A DNA stretch of 64,000 nt from JAWVFM01 sp038237625. GTDB lineage: Bacteria; Actinomycetota; Thermoleophilia; Solirubrobacterales; 70-9. Location: assembly GCA_038237625.1 (NCBI GenBank), contig JBBRYM010000011.1, forward strand, positions 32,741-96,740. Direction: 5' to 3'. The position numbers were made by a program, and so were the translations under genes. The first letter of the stretch is position 1. Each line of letters opens with the position of its first letter. Shown here one piece after another: positions 19,398 to 30,045 of the stretch. The notes under the pieces were generated by a model, which worked only from the letters and a program-made list of their open reading frames with translations, had not been told where the DNA came from and did not search any database.

Positions 19398-20878
19398 ACG
19401 CCCCTATCGTCCGCATCTACGGGTTCATCCTGCTGCTCTTCGCCGGGCTGATCGGCTTCTCTTCGTATTGGGCCGTTTTCCACGCCGACGCGCTCAAGCA
19501 GAACTCGCTGAACCACCGGCCGCTGATCGAGACGCAGACGATCAAGCGCGGCAACATCACCACCGCCGACGGCCAGCTGGTCGCCGAGTCAAAGCCCCAG
19601 GGTGGCGGCGCCAACCCCATCTACGTGCGCGACTACCCAACCGGTTCCCTGTTCGGTCACCCGGTCGGCTACAGCTACATCCAGGTCGGGCAAAGCGAGC
19701 TCGAGAGCTCGCTCAACGACTCGCTGGTCGGAAGCTCCAACGAGTTCTCCTCCATCCTCGACGAGCTGCGCGGTCATGCTCAGGTGGGGGACAACGTGGC
19801 GCTCACGATCAACTCGACGGTCCAAAAGACGGCAATGGACGCCCTGAACGCCGCCAATGCCAGCACGGCTGGATCCAATGGCGCCGGCGCTGTGGTTGCC
19901 CTGAATCCGACCACCGGCGCCGTGCTCGCAATGGCGTCGACGCCCCCGTACGACCCCAACGCCGTGGCGAACACCAGCACCTACTCGAAGCTCAACCGCG
20001 ACAAGGCCGCTCCCCTCGTAGATCGGGCCGTGCAGAGCCGCTATCCGCCGGGCTCGACCATGAAGGTCGTAACCGCCGCCGCGGCGCTCGACTCGGGCCA
20101 GTTCACGCCGGACACGGTGCTCTCGGGAGCTTCGCCGATCACAATCAGCGGCTCCCCTCTTTCCAACTCGAACGGGGAGCAGTTCGGCGACATCAGCATG
20201 ACAACGGCGCTCACTTTCTCGGTCAACACCTACTTTGCTCAGGTCGGCGAGAAGCTAGGCCCCGGCCCAATGGTCGACATGATGAAGCGCTTCGGTTTCT
20301 ACTCCGACCCGCAGGCGCAGCTGCCGGACACCGATATGACGGCCTCCGGCCCGCTGAACACCAGCGGCAACCTCGTCACGAGCGGGTTCGACGTCGGGCG
20401 CGTTGCGATCGGTCAGGGCGGCGCCGAGGGGACGATGCTCGCAACCCCGTTCCAGATGGCGGAGGTCGCCGCCGCCGTCGCCAACGGTGGCGTCCTCGAA
20501 AGGCCGTCGCTCGTCCAGAAGGTGACCGACCCCGACGGGCGAACGCTCTCGGAGCTGAAGGCGCAGGCGCAGTCGACCGTGATGAAGCCGCAAACCGCAA
20601 CTCAGCTGACCGACATGATGACCAGGGTTACCCAGGAGGGAACCGCTGCCGGCCTCACCGTGGGCGGCGCCCCGTTTGCCGGCAAGACCGGAACCGCGGA
20701 GATCGGCGACCCGGCGCTCGGAGTCCACCAGCCCTGGTTCATCGCGTTTGCGCCCGCATCGGACCCGCAGGTGGCAGTTGCCGCCACGATCGAGCGCTGC
20801 GCGGGCTGCTTCGGCGCTGAGGTCGCCGGCCCCATTGCGACCAAGGTGATGGAAGCGGCCATCGCGAGCGGCGGATGA
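19394..20878 (+). CDS. pbpA: Class B penicillin-binding protein (PbpA-like)
   Basis: A 494-residue single-pass membrane transpeptidase that cross-links peptidoglycan. The N-terminal helix is at about residues 6-28. The penicillin-binding motifs are all present: SxxK in PPGSTMKVV (about 222-230), SxN in FSVNTYFAQ (about 276) and KTG in FAGKTGTAEIG (about 433). The N-terminal pedestal domain is short, as in PbpA. It partners RodA upstream and overlaps pknB downstream (ATGA). In actinobacteria PbpA is a known target of PknB phosphorylation, which fits the layout. Confidence 0.93.
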   Translation: MNAPIVRIYGFILLLFAGLIGFSSYWAVFHADALKQNSLNHRPLIETQTIKRGNITTADGQLVAESKPQGGGANPIYVRDYPTGSLFGHPVGYSYIQVGQSELESSLNDSLVGSSNEFSSILDELRGHAQVGDNVALTINSTVQKTAMDALNAANASTAGSNGAGAVVALNPTTGAVLAMASTPPYDPNAVANTSTYSKLNRDKAAPLVDRAVQSRYPPGSTMKVVTAAAALDSGQFTPDTVLSGASPITISGSPLSNSNGEQFGDISMTTALTFSVNTYFAQVGEKLGPGPMVDMMKRFGFYSDPQAQLPDTDMTASGPLNTSGNLVTSGFDVGRVAIGQGGAEGTMLATPFQMAEVAAAVANGGVLERPSLVQKVTDPDGRTLSELKAQAQSTVMKPQTATQLTDMMTRVTQEGTAAGLTVGGAPFAGKTGTAEIGDPALGVHQPWFIAFAPASDPQVAVAATIERCAGCFGAEVAGPIATKVMEAAIASGG

Positions 20879-22818
20879 ACCCGCTCGCACCCGACACCCT
20901 GGTAGACGGCCGCTACCGCCTCGTGCGCCGCATCGGCGCGGGCGGAATGGCTGACGTCTGGTGCGCCGACGACGAGATGCTGAAGCGCCGGGTGGCGCTG
21001 AAGTTCCTGCTCGAGCGCTACGCGGAGGACCAGCAGTTCGTCGAGCGCTTTCGCCGCGAGGCGGCGGCAGCCGCGGGGCTTCAGCACCCCAACGTGGTCT
21101 CGGTGTACGACCGCGGCGAGCACGAGGGCCGGCCGTTCATCGTCATGGAGTACGTCGAGGGGGCGTCGCTCAAGGATCTGATCACGCGCGGGCTTTCCGC
21201 CGGGGAGGCAATCGAGATCGTCCGGCAGGTGCTCGCCGGCGCCCGCTTCGCTCACTCGCGGGGAATCATCCATCGCGACCTGAAGCCTCAGAACGTCCTC
21301 GTCGACCGTGAGGGTCGCGCGCGGGTCGCCGACTTCGGAATCGCCCGGGCAGGGCCTTCGGAGATCACCCAGACGGGCTCGGTGCTAGGCACCGCCCAGT
21401 ACCTCTCACCGGAGCAGGCGCAGGGGCTCGAGACGACGGCTGCCTCCGACCTCTATTCGATCGGCGCGGTGCTCTACGAGGCGCTCACCGGGCAGGTGCC
21501 TTTCGATGCGTCCACCCCGGTCGCGATCGCCCTGAAGCAGGTGTCCGAGCAGCCGCGCCCGCCAAGTGAGATCAACCCGACCATCCCGCCCGCCCTCGAC
21601 GCCGTCGTCTTGAAAGCGCTCGCGAAGGAGCCGGCCAACCGCTACCGCTCCGCGGACGAGATGCTCGCGGGCTTGGCCGCCGTTGAGGCCGATCCAGGCA
21701 GTGCTCCCACCGACACAGCGACTTTCGCCCAAACAGTGCCCGCCGTGGTCTCCACCACGGCACCGACCCAGCCGCCGGTCAATGACCCGGTTCCGCCGCC
21801 GCTGGTGGAGGAGGAGGGGTTCTGGACGCGCAACCGGCTGATCGCCGCCGGATTGGCTTTGCTTGTCCTCATCGCCGTGGTGCTCTACCTGTTGCTGAGC
21901 GGCGGCGACGGGAAGCAGGTGACGGTTCCAGGGGTCGTCGGCAAGCAGCAGGATGAGGCAACTGCGCAGCTCGAGCAGGCGGGCTTCAAGGTCCTGCCGA
22001 CTCCGACCCCCAGCAAGGCACAGATCGGCCAGGTCCTCGAACAGTTCCCCAGCGGGGGAGTCCAGGCCGACCAGGGCTCCACGGTCCGGATCACCTATTC
22101 GACGGGCCTCGGCAAGGCGACCATTCCCACGAAGCTCGCAGGGCTCACGCTCGCCGAAGCCGAGAAGCAGCTGAGGGCTCGCGGGTTCAAGAGCTTCACG
22201 ATCGGCCGGCGGTACTCATCGAGCGTCGACGCGGGCAGGGTGATCTCTACTCAGCCGGCCGGCGGGGCCTTGGCCTCTCGCAGCCAGACGGTGACGATCG
22301 CCGTCTCCAGGGGAGCGAACCTGGTCTCCGTCCCCTCGGTGGTGGGCCAGCAGCAGGCCGACGCGGTGGCGGCGATTACCCAGTTGAACCTCAGGCCCCG
22401 GATCACCCGGGAGAACAGCGACGTGCCCGTCGGGCAGGTGGTCAGCCAGACGCCCTCGGGCGGCCAGCAGGTCGCGCCGCGCTCGACCGTCGTGATCACG
22501 GTCTCGAAGGGTGTTGGGACCATCGTCCTCCCGAACGTGGTGGGTCAGCCCAAGGCGGATGCGATCGCCACCCTGAAGAGCCACGGCGTGACCGGCAACA
22601 TCGTCGTCCAAAAGCAGGACACGAGCGACCAGGCGATGGCCGGTCACGTGATCGATGAGGCGCCACCAGGCGGCAGCATGGCTCTCCCCACCGACCAGGT
22701 GATCCTCACCGTGGGCCACTTCGTCGCGCCTCCGCCGACGACCAGCTCGACGACAACCACAACGAACTCGACCACCACGACCCCCGCCAAGCCGCACTTC
22801 GGGCGCCGCCGCGGATGA
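20875..22818 (+). CDS. pknB: PASTA-domain serine/threonine kinase (PknB-like)
   Basis: A 647-residue receptor kinase. The catalytic domain (about 12-275) has IGAGGMADVW, VALKFLLERY, HRDLKPQNVLV and ADFGIARAG. A transmembrane helix lies near 322-342 (LIAAGLALLVLIAVVLYLLL). Four PASTA repeats of about 67 residues follow, starting VTVPGVVGKQ, ATIPTKLAGL, VSVPSVVGQQ and IVLPNVVGQP. PASTA domains sense muropeptides or lipid II. A Thr-rich tail ends in GRRRG. It overlaps ddl by ATGA, tying precursor synthesis to the sensor kinase. Confidence 0.95.
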   Translation: MNPLAPDTLVDGRYRLVRRIGAGGMADVWCADDEMLKRRVALKFLLERYAEDQQFVERFRREAAAAAGLQHPNVVSVYDRGEHEGRPFIVMEYVEGASLKDLITRGLSAGEAIEIVRQVLAGARFAHSRGIIHRDLKPQNVLVDREGRARVADFGIARAGPSEITQTGSVLGTAQYLSPEQAQGLETTAASDLYSIGAVLYEALTGQVPFDASTPVAIALKQVSEQPRPPSEINPTIPPALDAVVLKALAKEPANRYRSADEMLAGLAAVEADPGSAPTDTATFAQTVPAVVSTTAPTQPPVNDPVPPPLVEEEGFWTRNRLIAAGLALLVLIAVVLYLLLSGGDGKQVTVPGVVGKQQDEATAQLEQAGFKVLPTPTPSKAQIGQVLEQFPSGGVQADQGSTVRITYSTGLGKATIPTKLAGLTLAEAEKQLRARGFKSFTIGRRYSSSVDAGRVISTQPAGGALASRSQTVTIAVSRGANLVSVPSVVGQQQADAVAAITQLNLRPRITRENSDVPVGQVVSQTPSGGQQVAPRSTVVITVSKGVGTIVLPNVVGQPKADAIATLKSHGVTGNIVVQKQDTSDQAMAGHVIDEAPPGGSMALPTDQVILTVGHFVAPPPTTSSTTTTTNSTTTTPAKPHFGRRRG

Positions 22819-23783
22819 GGGTCGCGGTCCTGAGTGGTGGCCGCTCCTCCGAGCATCCGGTGTCGCTGCGCTCCGGGCACTCGGTGGCGGAGGGCCTGCG
22901 CGACGCCGGGCACGACGTCGTCGAGGTCCTGATCGAGCGCGACGGACGCTGGCTGGAGGCGGGCGAGGAGATCCAGCTGCGCGCCGCTGGAGGCCTCCTC
23001 GAGTGTGACGTTGCGTTTCCCGTCTTGCACGGGCCGTTCGGTGAGGACGGGACTGTGCAGGGCCTCCTCGAATGTCTCGACGTCCCCTACGTCGGCCCGG
23101 GGGTCCTCGCGGCGGCGGTCACCATCGACAAGCTGGTCTGCAAGCGCCTGCTTTCCTTCCACGGGATCCCTCAGGTCGACTTCTGCGAGGTGGGCGAGGA
23201 GGGCTGGCGCGAGCACGCGGCGGCGATGGGGCGGCCGCTATGGGTGAAGCCCTCCCGGCTGGGTTCGAGCGTGGGCATCTCCAGGGTATCCGGCCCCGAA
23301 CGCGAGCTCGACGAGGCCGTGAACCTCGCGCTGCGCCACGACCCACGGGTGATCATCGAGGCCCACAGCGGCGGCCGCGAGGTGGAATGCTCGGTGATGG
23401 GCAACGAAGAGCCCGAGACGTCGCAGCCCGGCGAGATCGTCGCCCACGCCGATTGGTACGACTACGCCGCCAAGTACGACGAGGGCGGCATGGAGCTCGT
23501 CGTGCCGGCGCCGCTCGGTGACGACCTGGTGGCGACCGTGCGCGAGCTGGCTGCCCGCGTGTTCAAGGCGGTCGGCGCGAGCGGCCTGGCGCGCTGCGAC
23601 TTCTTCGTCACCGACGCCGGCGAGGTCATCGTCAACGAGATCAACACGATCCCCGGCTTCACCGAGACGAGCGTGTTCGCCAAGCTCTTCGAAGCCAGCG
23701 GCGTTCCCTACACGGACGTCGTCAATCGCCTGGTCCACCTCGCCCTCGAGCGCCACGAGCGCGAGCGCTCGTTCGAGTTCTAG
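22815..23783 (+). CDS. ddl: D-alanine--D-alanine ligase
   Basis: A 322-residue ATP-grasp ligase making D-Ala-D-Ala for peptidoglycan. Motifs include VAVLSGGRSSEHPVSLRSG at the start, FPVLHGPFGEDGTVQGLLE (about 70-88), WVKPSRLGSSVGI, RCDFFV and EINTIPGFTETSVFAKL with the metal-binding E and N. The final position, just after the PASTA kinase in the same operon, is unusual; in mycobacteria ddl is elsewhere. Its TAG stop shares the bases CTAG with the stop of the convergent kinase gene. Confidence 0.95.
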   Translation: MRVAVLSGGRSSEHPVSLRSGHSVAEGLRDAGHDVVEVLIERDGRWLEAGEEIQLRAAGGLLECDVAFPVLHGPFGEDGTVQGLLECLDVPYVGPGVLAAAVTIDKLVCKRLLSFHGIPQVDFCEVGEEGWREHAAAMGRPLWVKPSRLGSSVGISRVSGPERELDEAVNLALRHDPRVIIEAHSGGREVECSVMGNEEPETSQPGEIVAHADWYDYAAKYDEGGMELVVPAPLGDDLVATVRELAARVFKAVGASGLARCDFFVTDAGEVIVNEINTIPGFTETSVFAKLFEASGVPYTDVVNRLVHLALERHERERSFEF

Positions 23784-25324
23784 CTGAAGAGCTTGATGTC
23801 CTTGACCTGGACGTTGTAGCCGCCGAAGCCACCCTCGGGAGACTGGGTGGCATTGGGCGAAAGGCGCGTGAACCAGACCAGGTAGAACTCGGTCGGGTGC
23901 GTGTCGTTGAGCTGAACCTGCTGATCCGTGGAGCCGCTGTCGACGCTGCCGATCGGATCACCCCAGCCCGCCAATGACGCGGGGGCCGCGGAGCTTGCAG
24001 AGCCGTAGATGTCGGCTTTCCAGCCCCCGGCGGTCGTCGTGATCTGCATCGTCCGCGCCGAAACCGACTTGCCGGCGTCGACCCAGATCCCAACGCCGGG
24101 CTTGTTCGCGGACTCGGTGAGCGTCGCGGAGGTTGTGTAGGTCTCGGTCGCCCACGTCGTGCTCGGGTTGTCATCGGTGACGTTCGGCGCATCTGCGTTG
24201 TGCTCTTCCCCGGGGGGATCGCCGGAGGGATCGAAGGCATCGGCGTTTGTGAGCCGGATCGCAGCGCCACTCGGTATTGCCGATCCGGTAGAGGCCTGGT
24301 GGTCCTTGCTTCCCGTGAGCCCCGCGATCAGCAGGGCCGCGGCGGTGCCGGCCAGCACGAGCACGATCCCCGCCAGCGAAGCCTTGCGGCTCGGCAGCAG
24401 GCGGCGGCGTTCGCCGACGCTGTCGAGCACCGTGGTGGCCTGACCGTGGGCGGTTCCCGAGCGGGAAACCTCGACCTCCAGCGCCCCCTCGAGCTCGGCG
24501 AGCATCGCGTTCATGTCGGCGTAGCGCTTCTTCGGATCTTTCAGCGTCGCCCGCTCGATCACGGCGGCGAGGGCTGAGGAGGCATCGGGGCGGCGCTCCT
24601 GAAGATCGGGCATCGGCTCGTTCACGTGCTTCATCGCGACGCCCACGAGCGAGTCGGCTTCGAAGGGCACGCTGCCGGTGAGCATCTCGTAGAGCAGGAC
24701 GCCGAGCGAGTAGATGTCCGAGCGGGCGTCGACGCCCTGGCCCATCGCCTGTTCGGGCGAGACGTAGTCGGTCGTGCCCAGCACGCGCCCGGTCTTCGTC
24801 AGCCCGTCGGCCTCGAGTTCGCGGGCGATGCCGAAGTCGGTCACCTTGGCGCGCCCCTCGGGGTCGATCAGGACGTTCTGCGGCTTGACGTCGCGGTGGA
24901 CGAGCTTGTTGACGTGCGCGGCCGCCAGGCCCCGCCCCACCTCGATCGCGTAGGCGGCCGCTTCGTCGAGGGGCAGGCGACCGAGGCGGTCGATCCGCTG
25001 CTTCAGCGTCTCTCCCTCGACGTACTCGAAGACGATGTAGGGATAGCCGCCGTCCTCGCCCGCGTCGATCACGGAGACGACGTTTGGATGCGAGACCTGC
25101 GCGACGGACCGCGCCTCGCGCCGGAAGCGCTCGAGCTGATCGGGCTGGTCCGACATTTCGCGGTGCATGAGCTTCACCGCGATCCAGCGCTCCAAGGTCT
25201 CATCGCGCGCCAGATACACGGTCGACATGCCACCGCTGCCGAGCTTGGAGTCGAGCTTGTAGCGCCCCGAGAGGACCGTCCCGATGAGGCTGTGTTGCAG
25301 CGGGGATCTGAAGTCCTCGGTCAT
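23780..25324 (-). CDS. Receptor-type Ser/Thr kinase with discoidin-like extracellular domain
   Basis: A 514-residue kinase. Catalytic motifs: LGSGGMSTVYLARD, IAVKLMHREM, HRDVKPQNVL, TDFGIAREL and VSPEQAMGQG (domain about 20-285). A transmembrane helix lies near 318-340 (ASLAGIVLVLAGTAAALLIAGL). The outer 170 residues contain DDNPSTTWATETYTT and KPGVGIWVDAGKSVSARTMQI, a beta-rich pattern like the carbohydrate-binding, discoidin-type ectodomain that also occurs on mycobacterial MviN/MurJ; this comparison is from memory. It converges on ddl, sharing CTAG. TTG 25327 is an alternative start one codon earlier. Confidence 0.85.
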   Translation of the reverse strand: MTEDFRSPLQHSLIGTVLSGRYKLDSKLGSGGMSTVYLARDETLERWIAVKLMHREMSDQPDQLERFRREARSVAQVSHPNVVSVIDAGEDGGYPYIVFEYVEGETLKQRIDRLGRLPLDEAAAYAIEVGRGLAAAHVNKLVHRDVKPQNVLIDPEGRAKVTDFGIARELEADGLTKTGRVLGTTDYVSPEQAMGQGVDARSDIYSLGVLLYEMLTGSVPFEADSLVGVAMKHVNEPMPDLQERRPDASSALAAVIERATLKDPKKRYADMNAMLAELEGALEVEVSRSGTAHGQATTVLDSVGERRRLLPSRKASLAGIVLVLAGTAAALLIAGLTGSKDHQASTGSAIPSGAAIRLTNADAFDPSGDPPGEEHNADAPNVTDDNPSTTWATETYTTSATLTESANKPGVGIWVDAGKSVSARTMQITTTAGGWKADIYGSASSAAPASLAGWGDPIGSVDSGSTDQQVQLNDTHPTEFYLVWFTRLSPNATQSPEGGFGGYNVQVKDIKLFS

Positions 25325-25387
25325 CAACGGGCTACTTTCGACGACGGCGGCCGGAATCTGCCTTGTTGGGAGCTGCGTTGCGCCCGG

Positions 25388-26404
25388 TCAGAGTCGGCGG
25401 ACTGCCGAAGGTGGCCCGGTGGCCCGTCCGATGCGCTTCGCTTCTCGATAGTGCTCCCGCAATACCCCGAGCGCCGCTTCCTCATCAGCCGCAGCGACGA
25501 CGCAGCAAAAGCCGCAGCCCATGTTGAAGACCTCGTACATCTCCTCCTCATCGACCCGCCCGAGCTCGGCGATCAGGCCGAACACGGGCGGCGCCGGCAG
25601 CGGGTCGTCGATCTCGAAGCCGACGTGGTCGCCGAGTCGCAGGAGGTTGTCGAAGCCGCCACCGGTGATGTGGGCGAGACCGCGAACGTCCACCGCGGAC
25701 TCCAGCAAGGCCAAAGCCGCTCGCACGTACATCTCGGTCGGCTCTAGTAGGACGTCGCCAAGCGGCCGCCCGAGTCGCTCGTCGTCCATCGAGACGCTCG
25801 CGAGCGCGTGGCGCGCCAGCGTGTAGCCATTGGAGTGAAGTCCTGATGAAGGGAGGCCGATGACCGCATCGCCGACGTCGATTCGCTCGCCGGTGACGAT
25901 TGCGTCGAGAGCGACCAGACCGACGCAGGTCCCGCCGAGCTCGTGCCCCGCGACGATCTCGCCGACCTGCGCCACCTCGCCGCCGGTGATCTCCAGCTCC
26001 GCCAGCTCGGCTCCGCGCGCCAGACCCTCGCCGAGCGCCGAGAAGACCTCCGGGTCGGCATCGGCGCAGAGCACGAAGTCGAGCATCGCCAGCGGGCGGG
26101 CCCCAACACAGACAACGTCGTTGGCATTCATTGCGACGCAGTCGATGCCGATCGTGTCGAAGCGCCCGAGCCGCTCGGCAACGATCATCTTCGTGCCGAC
26201 CGTGTCGGTGGACATCGCCAGTCCGGTCCGCTCATCGAGGCGGATGATGCTCGCGTAGTGGCCCGGCAGATGCACCTGGCGAGACGAGAACCCCAGCTGC
26301 GCCCCGCGCAGCGAAGCCACCAGGGCGGCCACCGCCTTGTCGCCGCGGCTCTGGTCGACGCCGGGGCCCGCGTATGCATCGTCGGGCTGGTTGCCGGGCG
26401 CCAT
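25388..26404 (-). CDS. purM: Phosphoribosylformylglycinamidine cyclo-ligase (AIR synthetase)
   Basis: A 338-residue PurM, which closes the imidazole ring in purine synthesis. The start contains YAGPGVDQSRGDKAV, and key motifs are STDTVGTKM, IGIDCVAMNANDVVCVGARPLAMLD, ITGGEVAQVGEIV, GLPSSGLHSNGYTLAR and HITGGGFDNLLRL. Length is normal. PurM is usually near purF or purN, but here it stands alone between a kinase and acs. A TTGAAT hexamer lies 7 bases before the ATG, a weak form of the leaderless pattern seen elsewhere in the window. Confidence 0.95.
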   Translation of the reverse strand: MAPGNQPDDAYAGPGVDQSRGDKAVAALVASLRGAQLGFSSRQVHLPGHYASIIRLDERTGLAMSTDTVGTKMIVAERLGRFDTIGIDCVAMNANDVVCVGARPLAMLDFVLCADADPEVFSALGEGLARGAELAELEITGGEVAQVGEIVAGHELGGTCVGLVALDAIVTGERIDVGDAVIGLPSSGLHSNGYTLARHALASVSMDDERLGRPLGDVLLEPTEMYVRAALALLESAVDVRGLAHITGGGFDNLLRLGDHVGFEIDDPLPAPPVFGLIAELGRVDEEEMYEVFNMGCGFCCVVAAADEEAALGVLREHYREAKRIGRATGPPSAVRRL

Positions 26405-26533
26405 CGGGCGGATTCAATCGCACCGCCCGGACCGCCGGGTTTTTCTGCCTCGCACGCGGGTAGGTGAAAAGGGCAGGTGAGCCGAGCGCCTCGGCGGCGC
26501 AATGGGTGAAATGACGCGGCATGGAGGTGAGCG

Positions 26534-28519
<1,986 letters not shown>

Positions 28520-28541
28520 TCGGCCGGGTGCCAGGGTTGCA

Positions 28542-28563
28542 GGCGGCCGTCAGCAAGGCCGCC
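28542..28563. terminator. Possible bidirectional terminator between acs and uppP
   Basis: GGCGGCC-N8-GGCCGCC lies between the convergent acs and uppP genes, with the uppP stop codon inside the loop. There is no T-run on either side, so assignment as a terminator is tentative. Confidence 0.35.
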
Positions 28564-29368
28564 GTCGCCGGACCCTGAGCAACACCACGGACGCCAACGC
28601 CGCGCGGTAGGCCGCGTACGGCCATAGGGCGCGGTCGCGCTCCACGAGGGCGATCAGCCGCTGCGAAGCGAGCGTGGACCCGAAAGCGGCGCCCGCGCCG
28701 ACGACAACCGAGCGCCGAAGCGCCGGGTCGATGCCGCGGCGGCGAAGCCGTACGCCCTTCAGAATCGCCGCGCCCACGATGACGGGCAGCGCCACGGTGC
28801 GGGAGAGCAGGTTCGCCTGCGCTCGCGTGAAGCGGCGCCAGCGCGCTGCTGTGAGCGTCGCTCCGTTGCGCGAGACGCCCGGAACCAGCGCGCTCGCCTG
28901 CGCCACGCCCAGGGCCAGGCCGTCGACCGCGCCGGCTTCGCCAGGACCACGGGTAGCGGGCGAGCGATCAGCTGCGACCATTGCCGCTCCGCCGGCGAGG
29001 AGGCCGATGGCGGTTGAGCGCGGCCCCCCAAAGCGCTCCTCGATGATCCGCTCGAAGCGGTAACCGACGAAGGCCGGTGGCAGAAACGAAAGGGCCACCA
29101 CGAGCGCCCGCCGCGTATCGAACTCGCGCAGCTCCGAAGCGATTTGCCGCCGCTGGCCGATCAAGAGCGCCGCCGCAGCACCCGCGTGGACCGCTACCTC
29201 GAAGCTCTTGCGAGACTCCGGGTCGGCGCGCCGCCAGCTCCACTCCCGAAGCCAGGGCGTAAGGGCGAGGTGAGCGGAGCTCGACACGGGCAGAAGCTCC
29301 GTGGGCCCCTGGATGGCCCCGAGCGCAGCCGCCTCGGCCGAGCTCAGCCTTGGCTCGTCCGCTCCCAA
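28550..29368 (-). CDS. uppP: Undecaprenyl-diphosphatase UppP/BacA
   Basis: A 272-residue membrane enzyme that recycles the lipid carrier for cell-wall and glycan export. Motif 1 is GAIQGPTELLPVSSSAHL, with A where most members have G, and motif 2 is PGVSRNGATL with the catalytic arginine. About eight hydrophobic segments are visible. The best start is TTG 29368, which gives a family-like length and overlaps the dedA gene by 25 bases; the open frame extends further but the extra residues are arginine-rich shadow sequence. It pairs naturally with the polysaccharide locus that begins at 30046. Confidence 0.88.
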   Translation of the reverse strand: MGADEPRLSSAEAAALGAIQGPTELLPVSSSAHLALTPWLREWSWRRADPESRKSFEVAVHAGAAAALLIGQRRQIASELREFDTRRALVVALSFLPPAFVGYRFERIIEERFGGPRSTAIGLLAGGAAMVAADRSPATRGPGEAGAVDGLALGVAQASALVPGVSRNGATLTAARWRRFTRAQANLLSRTVALPVIVGAAILKGVRLRRRGIDPALRRSVVVGAGAAFGSTLASQRLIALVERDRALWPYAAYRAALASVVLLRVRRRRPC

Positions 29369-29976
29369 GCGCCCCGCCGGCGAAGTACGTAGTAGGCAAC
29401 CGCCACGATCGCGAGCGCCACGATCGCGTAGTCGACGTAATGGAGGTGCGTGCGCCAGGTCTCCCAGCGATCGCCGACCTCGCGGCCGAGGATCCCGAGA
29501 GCCAGGACCCAAGGAATGCTGCCCGCGAGGGTGAGGGCGGTGAAGCGCCAGACGGGCATCCGGGCCGCCCCGGCCGGGAGCGAGATGAACGTCCTGACTA
29601 TCGGCAGCATCCGCGAGAAGAACACGGCGGCCGAGCCACGCTCGGCAAACCAGCGATCCGCTCGTGCCAGCTGGGCGGGGCTCACGTGGATGAACCGGTT
29701 CTGCTCCAGCAGCTCGATCCGCCCCAGGTAGCCCACCGCGTAGGCGATCAGCGAACCCACCACGTTCCCGGCGACGCCGGCGACCACGATCCCCAGCAAT
29801 GTCAGATCGCCCTGCGAGACGCTGAAGCCCGCGAAGAGCATGATCGCCTCGCTCGGGATCGGGATGCAGGCACTCTCGAGCGTCATCAGCACGAAAACCC
29901 CGGCTAGGCCGGCGGAGTTGATGAAGTCGGTGGCGAAGTTAACCACCGGGTCGAGGATGTCGCCCGGAATGAGCAT
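29344..29976 (-). CDS. DedA/SNARE-associated family membrane protein
   Basis: A 210-residue protein with the DedA fold. LESACIPIPSEAIMLFAG (about 32-49) and FFSRMLPIVRTFISLPAGAARM (about 117-138) are the conserved acidic and arginine motifs, flanked by four to five membrane segments. Recent work on this family points to flipping of undecaprenyl phosphate or phospholipids, which would fit the overlapping uppP gene; that role is inferred. ATG 29976 is preferred because a TAACAT hexamer lies inside the longer frame that would start at 30009. Confidence 0.88.
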   Translation of the reverse strand: MLIPGDILDPVVNFATDFINSAGLAGVFVLMTLESACIPIPSEAIMLFAGFSVSQGDLTLLGIVVAGVAGNVVGSLIAYAVGYLGRIELLEQNRFIHVSPAQLARADRWFAERGSAAVFFSRMLPIVRTFISLPAGAARMPVWRFTALTLAGSIPWVLALGILGREVGDRWETWRTHLHYVDYAIVALAIVAVAYYVLRRRGAWERTSQG

Positions 29977-30031
29977 GGGAGCGACGGCCCATGTTAGGGC
30001 CGAACGCATGCAGCGGCCCAGGAGCCGCCTT

Positions 30032-30037
30032 TAGACT
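30032..30037 (+). promoter_or_regulatory. -10 element for the CapD-like gene, predicted leaderless
   Basis: TAGACT, 8 bases before ATG 30046, at the start of the polysaccharide locus. Confidence 0.5.
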
Positions 30038-30045
30038 TGTGTGGG

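Noticed and set aside
22735..22790. Thr-codon repeat near the end of pknB as a microsatellite
   Set aside because: It is an in-frame Thr/Ser-rich linker of the protein with mixed codons, common at the end of PASTA kinases.
26405..26417. TTGAAT before purM as another leaderless promoter
   Set aside because: Spacing is right (7 bases) but the second base is T, not A, so it was not counted with the 18 clear cases.
28550..29512. Longer UppP start at 29512
   Set aside because: The added 48 residues are arginine-rich and overlap the DedA coding sequence; TTG 29368 gives the normal UppP length.
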